NCBI GenBank assembly: GCA_021796055.1
Contig: JAJYOS010000060.1
Location: 1 to 14,065, forward strand
Direction: 5' to 3'
DNA length: 14,065 nucleotides
DNA from: Bacteroidota bacterium
Lineage (GTDB): Bacteria > Bacteroidota > Kryptoniia > Kryptoniales > JAKASW01
Made by a program: the position numbers and the translations under genes. The notes below the pieces were generated by a model. It saw only the letters and a program-made list of their open reading frames with translations, was not told the origin of the DNA and did no database searches. Below, piece by piece: positions 1 to 7,256 of the stretch; position 1 is the stretch's first letter, and each line of letters starts with the position of its first letter.

Positions 1-261
1 CACCTGGGAGCATTTATCGGAGCTGCCGGCACCCTCATCGGAAGCGGATTGGCGTACGCCATACTCGAACTGCAGAAGAGGTATAGTCTGATTCACATTC
101 CCGGGTCGGTTTACTTCATGAACACTGTCCCGGTTTCCATGAAGGCCACGGACTTTTTCTTGATTGGTGGAATCGCGTTCGCCCTGTCGTTACTCGCTTC
201 CTACCTTCCGGCAAGGACCGCGTCCGGCTTTGATCCGCTCGAATCGGTGAGGTACTTCTGA
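1..261 (+). CDS. ABC transporter permease, FtsX/LolC-type (C-terminal fragment)
   Basis: This is the 3' end of a gene that begins before the window; the open frame runs from base 1 to a TGA at 259-261. The visible 86 residues contain a glycine/alanine-rich membrane segment at the very start (HLGAFIGAAGTLIGSG...). A short extracytoplasmic stretch follows, then a last hydrophobic segment (FFLIGGIAFALSLLASYLPA), and the chain ends in ARTASGFDPLESVRYF. The ending 'P-A-(R/K)-x-A-x-x-x-D-P-x-E-x-(V/L)-R' is characteristic of FtsX-domain permeases of the LolC/LolE/MacB class. The next gene is a second permease with the same type of ending, and LolD follows, so the pair most likely forms the membrane part of a lipoprotein-releasing ABC exporter. 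Whether it corresponds to LolC or LolE cannot be settled from the fragment. Its stop overlaps the next ATG by one base (TGATG), indicating translational coupling. Confidence 0.88.
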   Translation, partial: HLGAFIGAAGTLIGSGLAYAILELQKRYSLIHIPGSVYFMNTVPVSMKATDFFLIGGIAFALSLLASYLPARTASGFDPLESVRYF

Positions 262-1499
262 TGTCTTACTCAAGCTTCGTGGCCTTTCGCTACCTTAAAT
301 CTAAACGGAGGATGACCTCCGTATCGATTATCTCCCTTATATCGTTACTCGGCGTAATCGTTGGGACGGCGGCGCTCATCATTGTCATTTCAGTCTTCAA
401 TGGATTTCAGGGAATAGTCACGAAGATTTTGGTGGACTTCGATCCGACGATCAGGGTAACCGCCGAATCGGGGCAGTACCTTTCGAATCCACAGAAGGCG
501 ATGGCGGAAGTCGCGAGCCTTAGGGAAGTGAAATCCGCTACGATGTTTCTCAGCGGAAAGGCGATGGTAGTTTCCGGCGGGGTGAATAGAGCAATCAACA
601 TTGTCGGAATTGTTCCGAAGGGGAACGAACGCATCTCAAGCCTTTCCGGGTCGATCGTTCTTGGCAAATTCCTCAATCCCGACAACGACCACCAGATCGT
701 GATTGGCCTGTCGCTTGCCGACGCGCTCGACGCGGTGGTGGGAGACTCTATAGCCGTTATAAGTCCGGCGGGGATCGAGAGGAGCCTGACGCAATTCTAT
801 CAGCCGAAGGTTGAGCATTTTGTCGTTGGTGGAATTTATCAATCGAATAACAAGGACTATGACGGGTATTACGCGTTTGTGAACCTTCCATCGGCACAGT
901 ATCTGTTCGCTTCGCCGGATTCTGCAGTTTCACCCAACATGGTAAACGGGGTCGACGCGAAGCTCTACGACATCGGCAAGTCAAACGAGGTGAAATCGAA
1001 GCTCGAAAAGATGCTCCCAGGTGACAAAGTCGAGACATGGTATGACCTACACAAAGACCTATATCAGATGATGACAGTAGAGCGTATCGTAGCGTACATT
1101 GTCCTCTCACTAATCATCGTGATAGCGGCGTTCAATATTCTCGGTTCCCTCACTATGACGGTCATCGAGAAGCGGAGGGAGATCGGAGTGCTAAAGGCGA
1201 TGGGGGCGACGCAATCAGGTATCATGAAGATTTATCTCCTGGAAGGATTTTTAGTCGGCCTTGTGGGAAGCATCCTCGGCTTGCTCATTGGTTACGGTGT
1301 CGGCGAAGCCCAGATCAAGTATCAGCTTTTCAAATTGGACACCAGCGTCTATATAATACCGGCGCTGCCGGTCACCATGCATATCTCTGATTTCATCGTG
1401 GTAGGGTTGATAGCCATGGTAATCTGCTCACTTGCCGCCCTGTACCCGGCTAAACGGGCGTCAAAGATTGATCCTGCTGAAGCCGTGAGATGGGAGTGA
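261..1499 (+). CDS. Lipoprotein-releasing ABC transporter permease, LolC/LolE family
   Basis: A 412-residue inner-membrane permease. One N-terminal membrane helix (about residues 22-46) is followed by a periplasmic domain of about 225 residues. The C-terminal FtsX domain (about 275-408) has three hydrophobic segments near 277-300, 325-348 and 376-396. The cytoplasmic loop EKRREIGVLKAMGAT (303-317) is the typical coupling helix that contacts the ATPase, and the protein ends PAKRASKIDPAEAVRWE. Length and four-helix topology match LolC/LolE (about 400 residues), which extract lipidated proteins from the inner membrane and pass them to LolA. The ATG lies in the upstream TGATG overlap, with a GGTGAGG sequence about 9 nt before it. 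It is co-oriented with lolD 6 bases downstream. LolC versus LolE is not decidable by eye, and a MacB-like exporter is the main alternative. Confidence 0.9.
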   Translation: MSYSSFVAFRYLKSKRRMTSVSIISLISLLGVIVGTAALIIVISVFNGFQGIVTKILVDFDPTIRVTAESGQYLSNPQKAMAEVASLREVKSATMFLSGKAMVVSGGVNRAINIVGIVPKGNERISSLSGSIVLGKFLNPDNDHQIVIGLSLADALDAVVGDSIAVISPAGIERSLTQFYQPKVEHFVVGGIYQSNNKDYDGYYAFVNLPSAQYLFASPDSAVSPNMVNGVDAKLYDIGKSNEVKSKLEKMLPGDKVETWYDLHKDLYQMMTVERIVAYIVLSLIIVIAAFNILGSLTMTVIEKRREIGVLKAMGATQSGIMKIYLLEGFLVGLVGSILGLLIGYGVGEAQIKYQLFKLDTSVYIIPALPVTMHISDFIVVGLIAMVICSLAALYPAKRASKIDPAEAVRWE

Positions 1500-1505
1500 A
1501 TTAGT

Positions 1506-2183
1506 TTGTCGGAAAAAGTAATACAAGTCTCAGGTATCACGAAAAGCTACTTCATCGGGAAAAGGGAACTGCAGGTCCTGAAGGGCATTGATTTCACTGC
1601 CGATCAGGGCGAGATTATAGCCATTGTTGGCGCGTCCGGCGCGGGTAAGAGCACGCTACTCCATATCGTCGGAACGCTTGACAAGCCGACGGGTGGAAGC
1701 GTTCTCTTTGATGGCCAGGATGTCTTCAAGCTGAGCGACGAGAAGATTGCCAGATTCAGGAGCCTCCAAATCGGTTTTGTCTTCCAATTCCATCACCTCC
1801 TTCCGGAATTTACCGCTTTGGAAAACGTGGCAATGCCGGCTTTGATCGCGGGTATGAAGCTGGGTCAGATCAAGGAACGCGCCCTCAAGTTGCTCGCGGA
1901 AGTCGGTCTAGATGAGAGGGCGGAGCACCGGCCCTCGGAGTTGAGCGGAGGTGAACAGCAGAGGGTCGCCGTAGCCCGCGCGTTGATCAACGGGCCGAAG
2001 GTTGTTTTGGCCGACGAGCCGTCCGGCAATTTGGACTCCGTGAATGCGGAATCTCTTCACGGACTTCTACTCGACCTTTGCCGGAATCACTCGACGACTT
2101 TTCTAATCGCCACGCACAACGATCACCTGACGAAGCTGGCGCATCGCGTCTTCAAAATACAAGACGGGGTGTTGGTCGCCTGA
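1506..2183 (+). CDS. lolD: Lipoprotein-releasing system ATP-binding protein LolD
   Basis: A 225-residue ABC ATPase that powers the two permeases encoded just upstream. Visible motifs: Walker A GASGAGKST (42-50), Q-loop glutamine Q94, signature LSGGEQQ (146-152), Walker B VVLADEP (166-172) with catalytic glutamate E171, D-loop NLD (175-177) and switch histidine H204. The stretch after the Q-loop, FHHLLPEFTALENVAMP (95-111), is strongly LolD-like and separates it from generic MacB/FtsE ATPases. The start is a TTG at 1506; a GGAG at 1493-1496 lies about 9 nt upstream inside the end of the preceding gene, supporting this start and tight coupling. The length is normal for LolD (about 220-235). It is the last gene of the operon; no clear terminator hairpin is seen before the tRNA promoter that follows. 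Confidence 0.93.
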   Translation: MSEKVIQVSGITKSYFIGKRELQVLKGIDFTADQGEIIAIVGASGAGKSTLLHIVGTLDKPTGGSVLFDGQDVFKLSDEKIARFRSLQIGFVFQFHHLLPEFTALENVAMPALIAGMKLGQIKERALKLLAEVGLDERAEHRPSELSGGEQQRVAVARALINGPKVVLADEPSGNLDSVNAESLHGLLLDLCRNHSTTFLIATHNDHLTKLAHRVFKIQDGVLVA

Positions 2184-2192
2184 AAACAAAGA

Positions 2193-2223
2193 TTGTAACT
2201 CGCCGCCCTGCTGCTTAAATTTC
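2193..2223 (+). promoter_or_regulatory. Promoter of tRNA-Arg (-33/-7 type)
   Basis: TTG at 2193-2195, exactly 20 nt, then TAAATTTC at 2216-2223. This is one mismatch from the Bacteroidota -7 consensus TAnnTTTG. The box ends 6 nt before the first base of the mature tRNA, so transcription would start at or within a few bases of the tRNA 5' end. The same spacing recurs at asmA, tmk and citrate synthase. The motif and position are seen; promoter activity is inferred. Confidence 0.6.
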
Positions 2224-2229
2224 ATATCC

Positions 2230-2303
2230 GGGCACGTAGCTCAATTGGATAGAGCGTTGGCCTCCGGAGCCAGAGGTTGTGGGTTCGAGTCCCACCGTGC
2301 CCA
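2230..2303 (+). tRNA. tRNA-Arg (anticodon CCG)
   Basis: A complete cloverleaf can be folded by eye. Acceptor stem GGGCACG (2230-2236) pairs with CGTGCCC (2296-2302). D-stem GCTC pairs with GAGC (2239-2242/2252-2255). Anticodon stem TTGGC pairs with GCCAG (2257-2261/2269-2273) around the loop CTCCGGA. T-stem GTGGG pairs with CCCAC (2279-2283/2291-2295) around TTCGAGT. The anticodon at 2264-2266 is CCG, reading the arginine codon CGG. The discriminator is A2303, and the 3' CCA is not encoded, so it must be added by CCA transferase. The variable loop is a normal 5 nt. No mismatches are seen in the acceptor or T stems, so the gene looks functional. No duplicated 3' tRNA fragment that would mark an integration site is present in the window. 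Confidence 0.97.
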
Positions 2304-2781
2304 CTGCGTTAGCGGGTAAATTCAGTCAGGGTGTTTTCGGTCACACGTATTCCGTCGTTTAGAGTCTAACTTTCCCACGTGATTCGCAGCGGCAGACTAG
2401 TCAGGAGTCGCAATCAGTCTGCATGGCGGTACGGTGGAGGTCGTCCAACTCACGTCTCAAGACCTTTGGGCAGGCATCGAATTTCATGACCGTTCAAGGG
2501 GCTCCGGTTTGTAAGTAAATTTCTCATTTCATCCATCGAATCACGCCTTTCTATATCGATTCTTGTGGCGATGACATATTTCAGATTGCCGCATTTTTTC
2601 CTTTTTTTCTCGGGCCTGCGCCGTAGAGCAATACGTGCGACAGGTTCTGAACTTTGGGGTGTTCAATGTCGACCTCTTTCCGAATCGAGTTGAGAAAGCG
2701 ATCTCTTTCGGAAGATGATGCTCTTGTAGTATATTTTTGGACAATTTGTGATTTAAGCAATGTGGCTTTCAGAATACACTC
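2304..2781. other. Intergenic region (about 480 bp) between tRNA-Arg and the patatin gene
   Basis: No convincing protein gene is visible. The only open frame of note (2541-2744, minus, 67 codons) has a charged, low-complexity composition and no recognisable motif. Weak inverted repeats are present: CGTGATTCG (2378-2386) with CGAATCACG (2537-2545), enclosing GCAGACT/AGTCTGC (2392-2398/2416-2422). These could fold into a structured RNA but are near what chance would give. A T-rich tract lies at 2591-2609. A degenerate promoter-like pair (TTC 2493-2495, 20 nt, TAAATTTC 2516-2523) is also present. The 3' end holds the candidate patatin promoter. Confidence 0.6.
2707..2739 (+). promoter_or_regulatory. 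Candidate promoter of the patatin/Omp85 gene
   Basis: The box TATATTTTTG (2730-2739) resembles the asmA -7 box TATATTTTG. Exactly 20 nt upstream is TTC (2707-2709) in place of the expected TTG. It would give a 5' leader of roughly 40 nt. It is weaker than the other candidates because of the -33 mismatch. Confidence 0.4.
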
Positions 2782-5364
2782 ATGAAGATTACCAGACTAT
2801 ACGTCATTCTATTTTGTTTCTTATTGATCAACACTGCGTCGGCTCAGGAAGAGAGACTTGAATTTGCCGGGAAGTACTTCCCTTATCTTGAAAAGAGCAG
2901 ACCTAAGATTGCTCTTGTCCTTTCAGGTGGAGGGTCAAGGGGCATTTCTCAAATTGGGGTCATCGAGGCGCTTGAAGCCGCCCACATACCTATCGATCTA
3001 ATCGTCGGTACGAGCATGGGGAGCATCATCGGCGGACTCTATGCCTCCGGATATTCCGGGACCGAACTAGACTCCATCGCGCTATCTCAAAATTGGAACC
3101 AGCTTCTCGCTTTGTCCGACGCGGTGAGCAGGAGCGACCTGTTTCTCCAGCAAAAACAGGATGAGGAACAGAGTTTCCTTGTAATAAGATTGAACGGATT
3201 TGAGCCAGTCCTCCCTTCGGCTCTCGCTAACGGGCAGAGGCTTACGACGCTACTTACGAGGCTAGTGTTGAACGCTCCGTACCGAGTAGTGAACTCATTC
3301 AACGACTTAAAGATCCCATTTCGAGCTGTCGCCACGGATATGGTTACCGGAAAGCGTGTGGTGATATCAACAGGTGATCTCGCGCAAGCTATGCGTGCCA
3401 GCTCAACTGTGCCGGTGGTATTCACTCCGATAAGGGCTGACTCTTTGAGGCTCGTGGATGGCGGTCTTGTATCTAACATACCGGTGGACATTGCCAGAAA
3501 CATGGGCGCGAATCTTGTAATAGCCGTGAACACAACCAGTCCGCTTCGCCCCGAAAGAAGCATAGCGACTCCCTGGGACGCGCTTGACCAGGTGACGAGC
3601 ATTATGATGCAGCAATCGAACAAGCTTGAGCTTGAGAAGGCGGACGTAGTCATCACTCCTCGTCTTTATGGACATTACTCTTCTGATTTCAATCACCTGG
3701 ATTCATTGATTTATGATGGGAAAATCGCTGCCGAGTCAAAAATCGGAGAGATCGACTCGCTCTATCAGATAGACATGCGAAAGATGGAGCGCGCCGAAGC
3801 CAGAGGACCAAGAAAGGTGGTGGTCGAAGGAAAGCCATATCTACAAACCGACAACACTTCGACCAGATTACCGGAGTACGACTCAAAATCTTTGCTGCTA
3901 ATTTCAAGCGTGAGATTTATAGGCGCCTTCAGGATGCCAGACTCAATCCTGATCGAACCCTTCAAAGACCTCCTCGGACATTACGATAATCCAGTTCAGA
4001 TTAACGCGGCATGCGAGAAACTCGTATGGATTTACCGCAACCATGACCTCGGGATGGCAAGGATAACAAATGTCAGCTATGATTCGGTTCAGTCCACGCT
4101 GGATATATCTATCAACGAGGGAGAGATTTCAAACATCTCCCTTTTGGGCAACGTCGTAGCAAAACCATTTCTTATCCGTAGAGAGTTTCCTTTGGTGCCT
4201 GAGGACATTTTCACGACGAGTCAGGCAATCGAGGGGATCAATAATATCTATTCCACTAATCTGTTTAGCCAGGTCCTCCTATGGACACAGTATGATCCTT
4301 CCACCGCCCTTACTATCGATGTTGCCGAGAAAAGTTCTCGATTGTTCAGATTCGGGTTGCGCGCCGACAACGAACGAAATGGACAGATTTTCGCGTCGCT
4401 TTCGGACGATGACCTTTTGGGCACCGGGACAAGGGCGGGTTTCTCTTTCGCCGGCGGATCAAGAAACAGGCTGGGCGAGATGTTCCTCGGTACAACGCGC
4501 ATTCTCAACACCGACCTTACTTATGACTTTCGCGCGTTCACAGGCTTCAGGGATGTCCGATATTACGTCGATCAGTCTAATTCTGCCGCTCCCACCGTGT
4601 GGGACCTGGCTTCTGTTGGCGAATACCGAATCATACGATCGGGGTATGAATTCTCAATTGGGACTCAGATCCGCCGCTTTGGTACGGTGAATGCGACTCT
4701 CGATTATGGTTGGGACCGGATAAGACCGCTGCACAATTTCTCGACCAGTTACTCAGCCAGGCTCGTCGACCTGAAGGTCGGCTCGTTCGTCGACACCCGC
4801 GACAGGTCGGCGTTTCCTCGGACAGGTATTTTGAGCGACATCTATTTTGAAACTTCACTCAAGGGACTTAACAGCCAACAGTCTTTCTCGAGGATTTATT
4901 TCGATTACGAGACTTACCAGACAGCCTTCTCTCTCTTCACATTTAAGCAGCACTACATATTCGGCTTCGGTGACAACTCGCTGCCGCTTTCCAGACAGTT
5001 CAGCCTTGGTGGGCAGGATCTCTTTTACGGATTGCAAGAAGATGCGCTTCGGGGGAGACAAATATTCCTCGCCAGCGCCGAACTGCGCGTCAAACTTCCG
5101 ATAAAAATATTCTTCGACACTTATCTTGCCGGTCGATTTGACATCGGCGATGTGTGGGCGCAGCAGGAGAACATAGTCCTGAAAACACTGAAGCAGGGAA
5201 TAGGTATGTCTCTCGGATTCGATACCCCGATCGGTCCTTTCGTCGTAAGCGCCGGAAAAGCTTTTTATCCCGGAAGAGGTTCCAAACTTCAGACGCTGTC
5301 AACGCCCTGGCAGTTCTATTTTAAGATCGGTGTGGAGATACCTACGATCAGTTCATTCCAGTAA
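2782..5364 (+). CDS. Patatin-like phospholipase fused to POTRA domains and an Omp85-type beta-barrel (PlpD-like, type Vd secretion)
   Basis: An 860-residue outer-membrane protein. Residues 1-21 form a signal peptide with a likely cut after ASA (ASA|QEE). The patatin domain (about 43-295) has the oxyanion loop SGGGSRG (48-54), the nucleophile elbow GTSMG with Ser78, and the catalytic Asp226 in DGGLVSNIP, so the Ser-Asp dyad of a lipid acyl hydrolase is intact. A charged linker (about 315-370) leads into two POTRA-like repeats (about 371-446 and 447-516; note VRFIGAFRMPDSI and ISNISLLGNVVAKPFLIRREF). The C-terminal beta-barrel (about 518-860) has the Omp85 signature DTRDRSAFPRTG (671-682). The order patatin-POTRA-barrel is that of the PlpD/type Vd autotransporter family, which places phospholipase activity at the outer membrane or cell surface. 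The start is the ATG that gives a proper signal peptide; no strong Shine-Dalgarno is visible. It is transcribed alone, convergent to the PAP2 gene. Confidence 0.92.
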   Translation: MKITRLYVILFCFLLINTASAQEERLEFAGKYFPYLEKSRPKIALVLSGGGSRGISQIGVIEALEAAHIPIDLIVGTSMGSIIGGLYASGYSGTELDSIALSQNWNQLLALSDAVSRSDLFLQQKQDEEQSFLVIRLNGFEPVLPSALANGQRLTTLLTRLVLNAPYRVVNSFNDLKIPFRAVATDMVTGKRVVISTGDLAQAMRASSTVPVVFTPIRADSLRLVDGGLVSNIPVDIARNMGANLVIAVNTTSPLRPERSIATPWDALDQVTSIMMQQSNKLELEKADVVITPRLYGHYSSDFNHLDSLIYDGKIAAESKIGEIDSLYQIDMRKMERAEARGPRKVVVEGKPYLQTDNTSTRLPEYDSKSLLLISSVRFIGAFRMPDSILIEPFKDLLGHYDNPVQINAACEKLVWIYRNHDLGMARITNVSYDSVQSTLDISINEGEISNISLLGNVVAKPFLIRREFPLVPEDIFTTSQAIEGINNIYSTNLFSQVLLWTQYDPSTALTIDVAEKSSRLFRFGLRADNERNGQIFASLSDDDLLGTGTRAGFSFAGGSRNRLGEMFLGTTRILNTDLTYDFRAFTGFRDVRYYVDQSNSAAPTVWDLASVGEYRIIRSGYEFSIGTQIRRFGTVNATLDYGWDRIRPLHNFSTSYSARLVDLKVGSFVDTRDRSAFPRTGILSDIYFETSLKGLNSQQSFSRIYFDYETYQTAFSLFTFKQHYIFGFGDNSLPLSRQFSLGGQDLFYGLQEDALRGRQIFLASAELRVKLPIKIFFDTYLAGRFDIGDVWAQQENIVLKTLKQGIGMSLGFDTPIGPFVVSAGKAFYPGRGSKLQTLSTPWQFYFKIGVEIPTISSFQ

Positions 5365-5452
5365 GCGTAACGCTGTGCGACGGCATCTGAATTTAAGCCG
5401 ACCGCTTACCGGAATAGAGGCCGGGAGAATGAGGTGTGATGGCTTGGCGCAT

Positions 5453-6430
5453 TCACTTTCTTATATATACCTCTTCCTCGACCAGGTCATATCTGTCGTT
5501 CGATCCGTGATTGGAGCCCTTTCGTTTATTTCTCCCCGTTAATATTGACTCTAGCCACCGCGCGCTTGACAATACAAGAATCCCAACTAGCGCTCCCGCT
5601 ATGACATCGACGCCGTAATGGTAACGCATGTAGATCGTCGCGAAAATCAACCCTGCGCCTAACGGAATTATTATCATCGCGGACTTTGCACGATACCTGA
5701 TCGCCATCGCAATTGTAATGAGAGTCATTTCGGTATGGCCACTGGGGAAACAATCGCGTTGAGCAAGAGCCGCCGCTCGCGCAACGTTTGTTATCGACTC
5801 ACCGGAGTTAATTATGTTTCTAAGTATCGGCGTGAGATATAATCCGGGTAACTGTTCGTTGAGTTTTGCGAAGTTGTATAAAGTGAAGCGCGGACCGATG
5901 GCAGGGACGAAGAGGTATCCTGCATAAGAAGTATAGAAACCGTACATCAGCGTGAAGAGGAAAAAGAGAAATGCTTCCTCCCGATGTTCCCTTAGCAAGT
6001 CAACGCCGAGTATGATCCAGAGAAGATAGAAGCTACTGTAGCAAATCTGCAGGAACTCTGTCAGACCGGGCGTTGCGATCCTGTCAAACACGGCCGTCGG
6101 GTCGGCGCCGAACAACATCCTGTCGAGTTTTATGAGCACGTAGTCCAGATCATGCGGGTTGATCGGATGGACCATCAGGTACATTTCCTTGAAGGTCAGG
6201 AAGATCAGCGGTATGCTGTACCATCGCGTCACAAACTTTACGGCCCTGTTGGAGTGACTCGCGTCCAGATTCACAAGGACCAGAATAATCACGGATGCGG
6301 CGATGTTGCTAACGACTATCAAAACGAAATACTCGACACGGGAGTAGAAAATCAGCGCGACGATTGAGATCAGCGCCATCCCGATGATGTTGAGCCGGTC
6401 AAGCGGCCTCAATCTGCTAAGATCGAACAT
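5453..6430 (-). CDS. PAP2-family integral membrane lipid phosphatase / Aur1-like phosphotransferase
   Basis: With the start chosen here the protein has 325 residues and several hydrophobic segments: near 14-31, 34-55, 71-86, 130-145, 152-177, 235-247, 251-268 and 276-292. The PAP2 core is visible: PSGH at 229-232 (motif 2) and RYHYGVD at 269-275 (motif 3) with His271 and Asp275, the charge-relay pair that activates the phosphate-transferring histidine. The classical motif 1 (K-x6-RP) is not evident; a GPRF (179-182) sits where it would be. This pattern is seen in the Aur1/inositol phosphorylceramide synthase branch (PAP2_3), so it may transfer or remove a lipid-linked head group rather than act as a plain phosphatidate phosphatase. 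A polar tail of about 25 residues (GRNKRKGSNH...) follows the last helix. A longer reading from ATG 6466 adds 12 residues but has no ribosome-binding site. It overlaps ksgA by 14 bases. The substrate is unknown. Confidence 0.85.
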   Translation of the reverse strand: MFDLSRLRPLDRLNIIGMALISIVALIFYSRVEYFVLIVVSNIAASVIILVLVNLDASHSNRAVKFVTRWYSIPLIFLTFKEMYLMVHPINPHDLDYVLIKLDRMLFGADPTAVFDRIATPGLTEFLQICYSSFYLLWIILGVDLLREHREEAFLFFLFTLMYGFYTSYAGYLFVPAIGPRFTLYNFAKLNEQLPGLYLTPILRNIINSGESITNVARAAALAQRDCFPSGHTEMTLITIAMAIRYRAKSAMIIIPLGAGLIFATIYMRYHYGVDVIAGALVGILVLSSARWLESILTGRNKRKGSNHGSNDRYDLVEEEVYIRK

Positions 6431-7256
6431 TTCTCTCCAGCTTTGCGAAAATGCCATAAATCTCATTTGGCGCGAAAGTTTCGACTCTTCCGGTCCTGAA
6501 ACGCTCTTCGAGAACGTTTACGGATTGCTTCCCGTAGCGTACCGCGACGAAATGCCGGAACATCTTCCTTCTCATACCGAACGCCCCCTTTACAAACCTT
6601 ACGAATTCATCCTCATTTTTCAGCGGCTCGCGGTCCCGGAAAGCAATTCGAACGACGCGTGAATCGACGCGCGGTCTCGGCCGGAAACATCCAGGGGTGA
6701 CGAGGAAAAGTTTCTCAACGTCTGCAACAAGCTGCAGTCGCACGGAGATCGCTCCATAGTCCTTGGTGCCAGAAGGACCGGCTAGCCTTGATGCGACCTC
6801 ATCCTGCATCATCAGTACCGCGGTGTCGATCTTGTCCCGGTTATCGACAAGCGTAGAGACGATCTTGCTGGTGAGATTATACGGAATATTTCCAACAACT
6901 TTTATCAGCGGCCTCCCGCTTGTGAACTCATACTCAAGAAAGTCGCCGGCGACTATTTGAACGTTCGAATCACTCGGAAATCTCGAAATGAGCTCTTCGG
7001 CGAGGTATTGGTCCTTCTCGACCGCCACTATCTTTGCGCCGGTAGCGGCCAGCAGGCCTGTCAGCGCCCCCTTGCCAGGGCCTATCTCAACGAGCGAATC
7101 GGATTCTGACGGTGAAACAGCTTCGACAATCTTACGGGCTATGTTTTCGTCGACAAGAAAATTCTGTCCGAGGGATTTTTTTGCCGGATGTTGTAAGCGC
7201 ATTACCGAATTGTCGTATCCGTTTTTAATACCCGAATTTTTCCCGCGTGCAGTCAC
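6417..7256 (-). CDS. ksgA: 16S rRNA (adenine1518-N6/adenine1519-N6)-dimethyltransferase KsgA/RsmA
   Basis: A 279-residue SAM-dependent methyltransferase that dimethylates two adjacent adenines in the 3' hairpin of 16S rRNA during late 30S assembly. Visible motifs: KKSLGQNFLVD (26-36), the conserved N-terminal KsgA/Dim1 signature; SAM loop EIGPGKGALT (58-67); acidic ribose-binding E80 in AVEKD; catalytic NIPYN (123-127), the N-x-P-Y/F of N6-adenine methylases; MMQDEVASRL (149-158); and FRPRPRVDS (191-199). The start is a GTG whose bases overlap the TGA of the upstream asmA-like gene (GTGA), favouring coupled translation. An internal ATG at 7202 (MRLQHPAKKS) would give a 261-residue form closer to the usual KsgA N-terminus, so the first 18 residues are uncertain. 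It overlaps the downstream PAP2 gene. Confidence 0.95.
   Translation of the reverse strand: MTARGKNSGIKNGYDNSVMRLQHPAKKSLGQNFLVDENIARKIVEAVSPSESDSLVEIGPGKGALTGLLAATGAKIVAVEKDQYLAEELISRFPSDSNVQIVAGDFLEYEFTSGRPLIKVVGNIPYNLTSKIVSTLVDNRDKIDTAVLMMQDEVASRLAGPSGTKDYGAISVRLQLVADVEKLFLVTPGCFRPRPRVDSRVVRIAFRDREPLKNEDEFVRFVKGAFGMRRKMFRHFVAVRYGKQSVNVLEERFRTGRVETFAPNEIYGIFAKLERNVRS
6433..6438 (-). promoter_or_regulatory. Ribosome-binding site deciding the PAP2 gene start
   Basis: The minus strand reads GGAGAG, two bases, then ATG at 6430-6428, within the last codons of ksgA. The spacing is somewhat short, but the upstream ATGs at 6466 and 6457 have no purine-rich motif. The shorter start is therefore preferred. 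Confidence 0.55.

Noticed and set aside
2230..2303. tRNA-Arg as an integration (att) site
   Set aside because: No repeated copy of the tRNA 3' end and no integrase or phage-like gene are visible in the window.
2541..2744. 67-codon open frame on the minus strand in the intergenic gap
   Set aside because: It has charged, low-complexity composition, no recognisable motif and no ribosome-binding site, and it overlaps the candidate patatin promoter. It is likely chance.
3087..3656. 189-codon minus-strand open frame inside the patatin gene
   Set aside because: It lies opposite the conserved patatin domain, and its translation is rich in Ser/Thr/Arg without motifs. It is a shadow frame.
5365..5452. 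Bidirectional terminator between the convergent patatin and PAP2 genes
   Set aside because: Only 4-bp GC repeats (such as CCGG/CCGG) are visible, with no U-tract. No hairpin is convincing.
6431..6466. Extended PAP2 start at ATG 6466
   Set aside because: It would overlap ksgA by 50 bases and has no ribosome-binding site. The ATG at 6430 has GGAGAG directly upstream.
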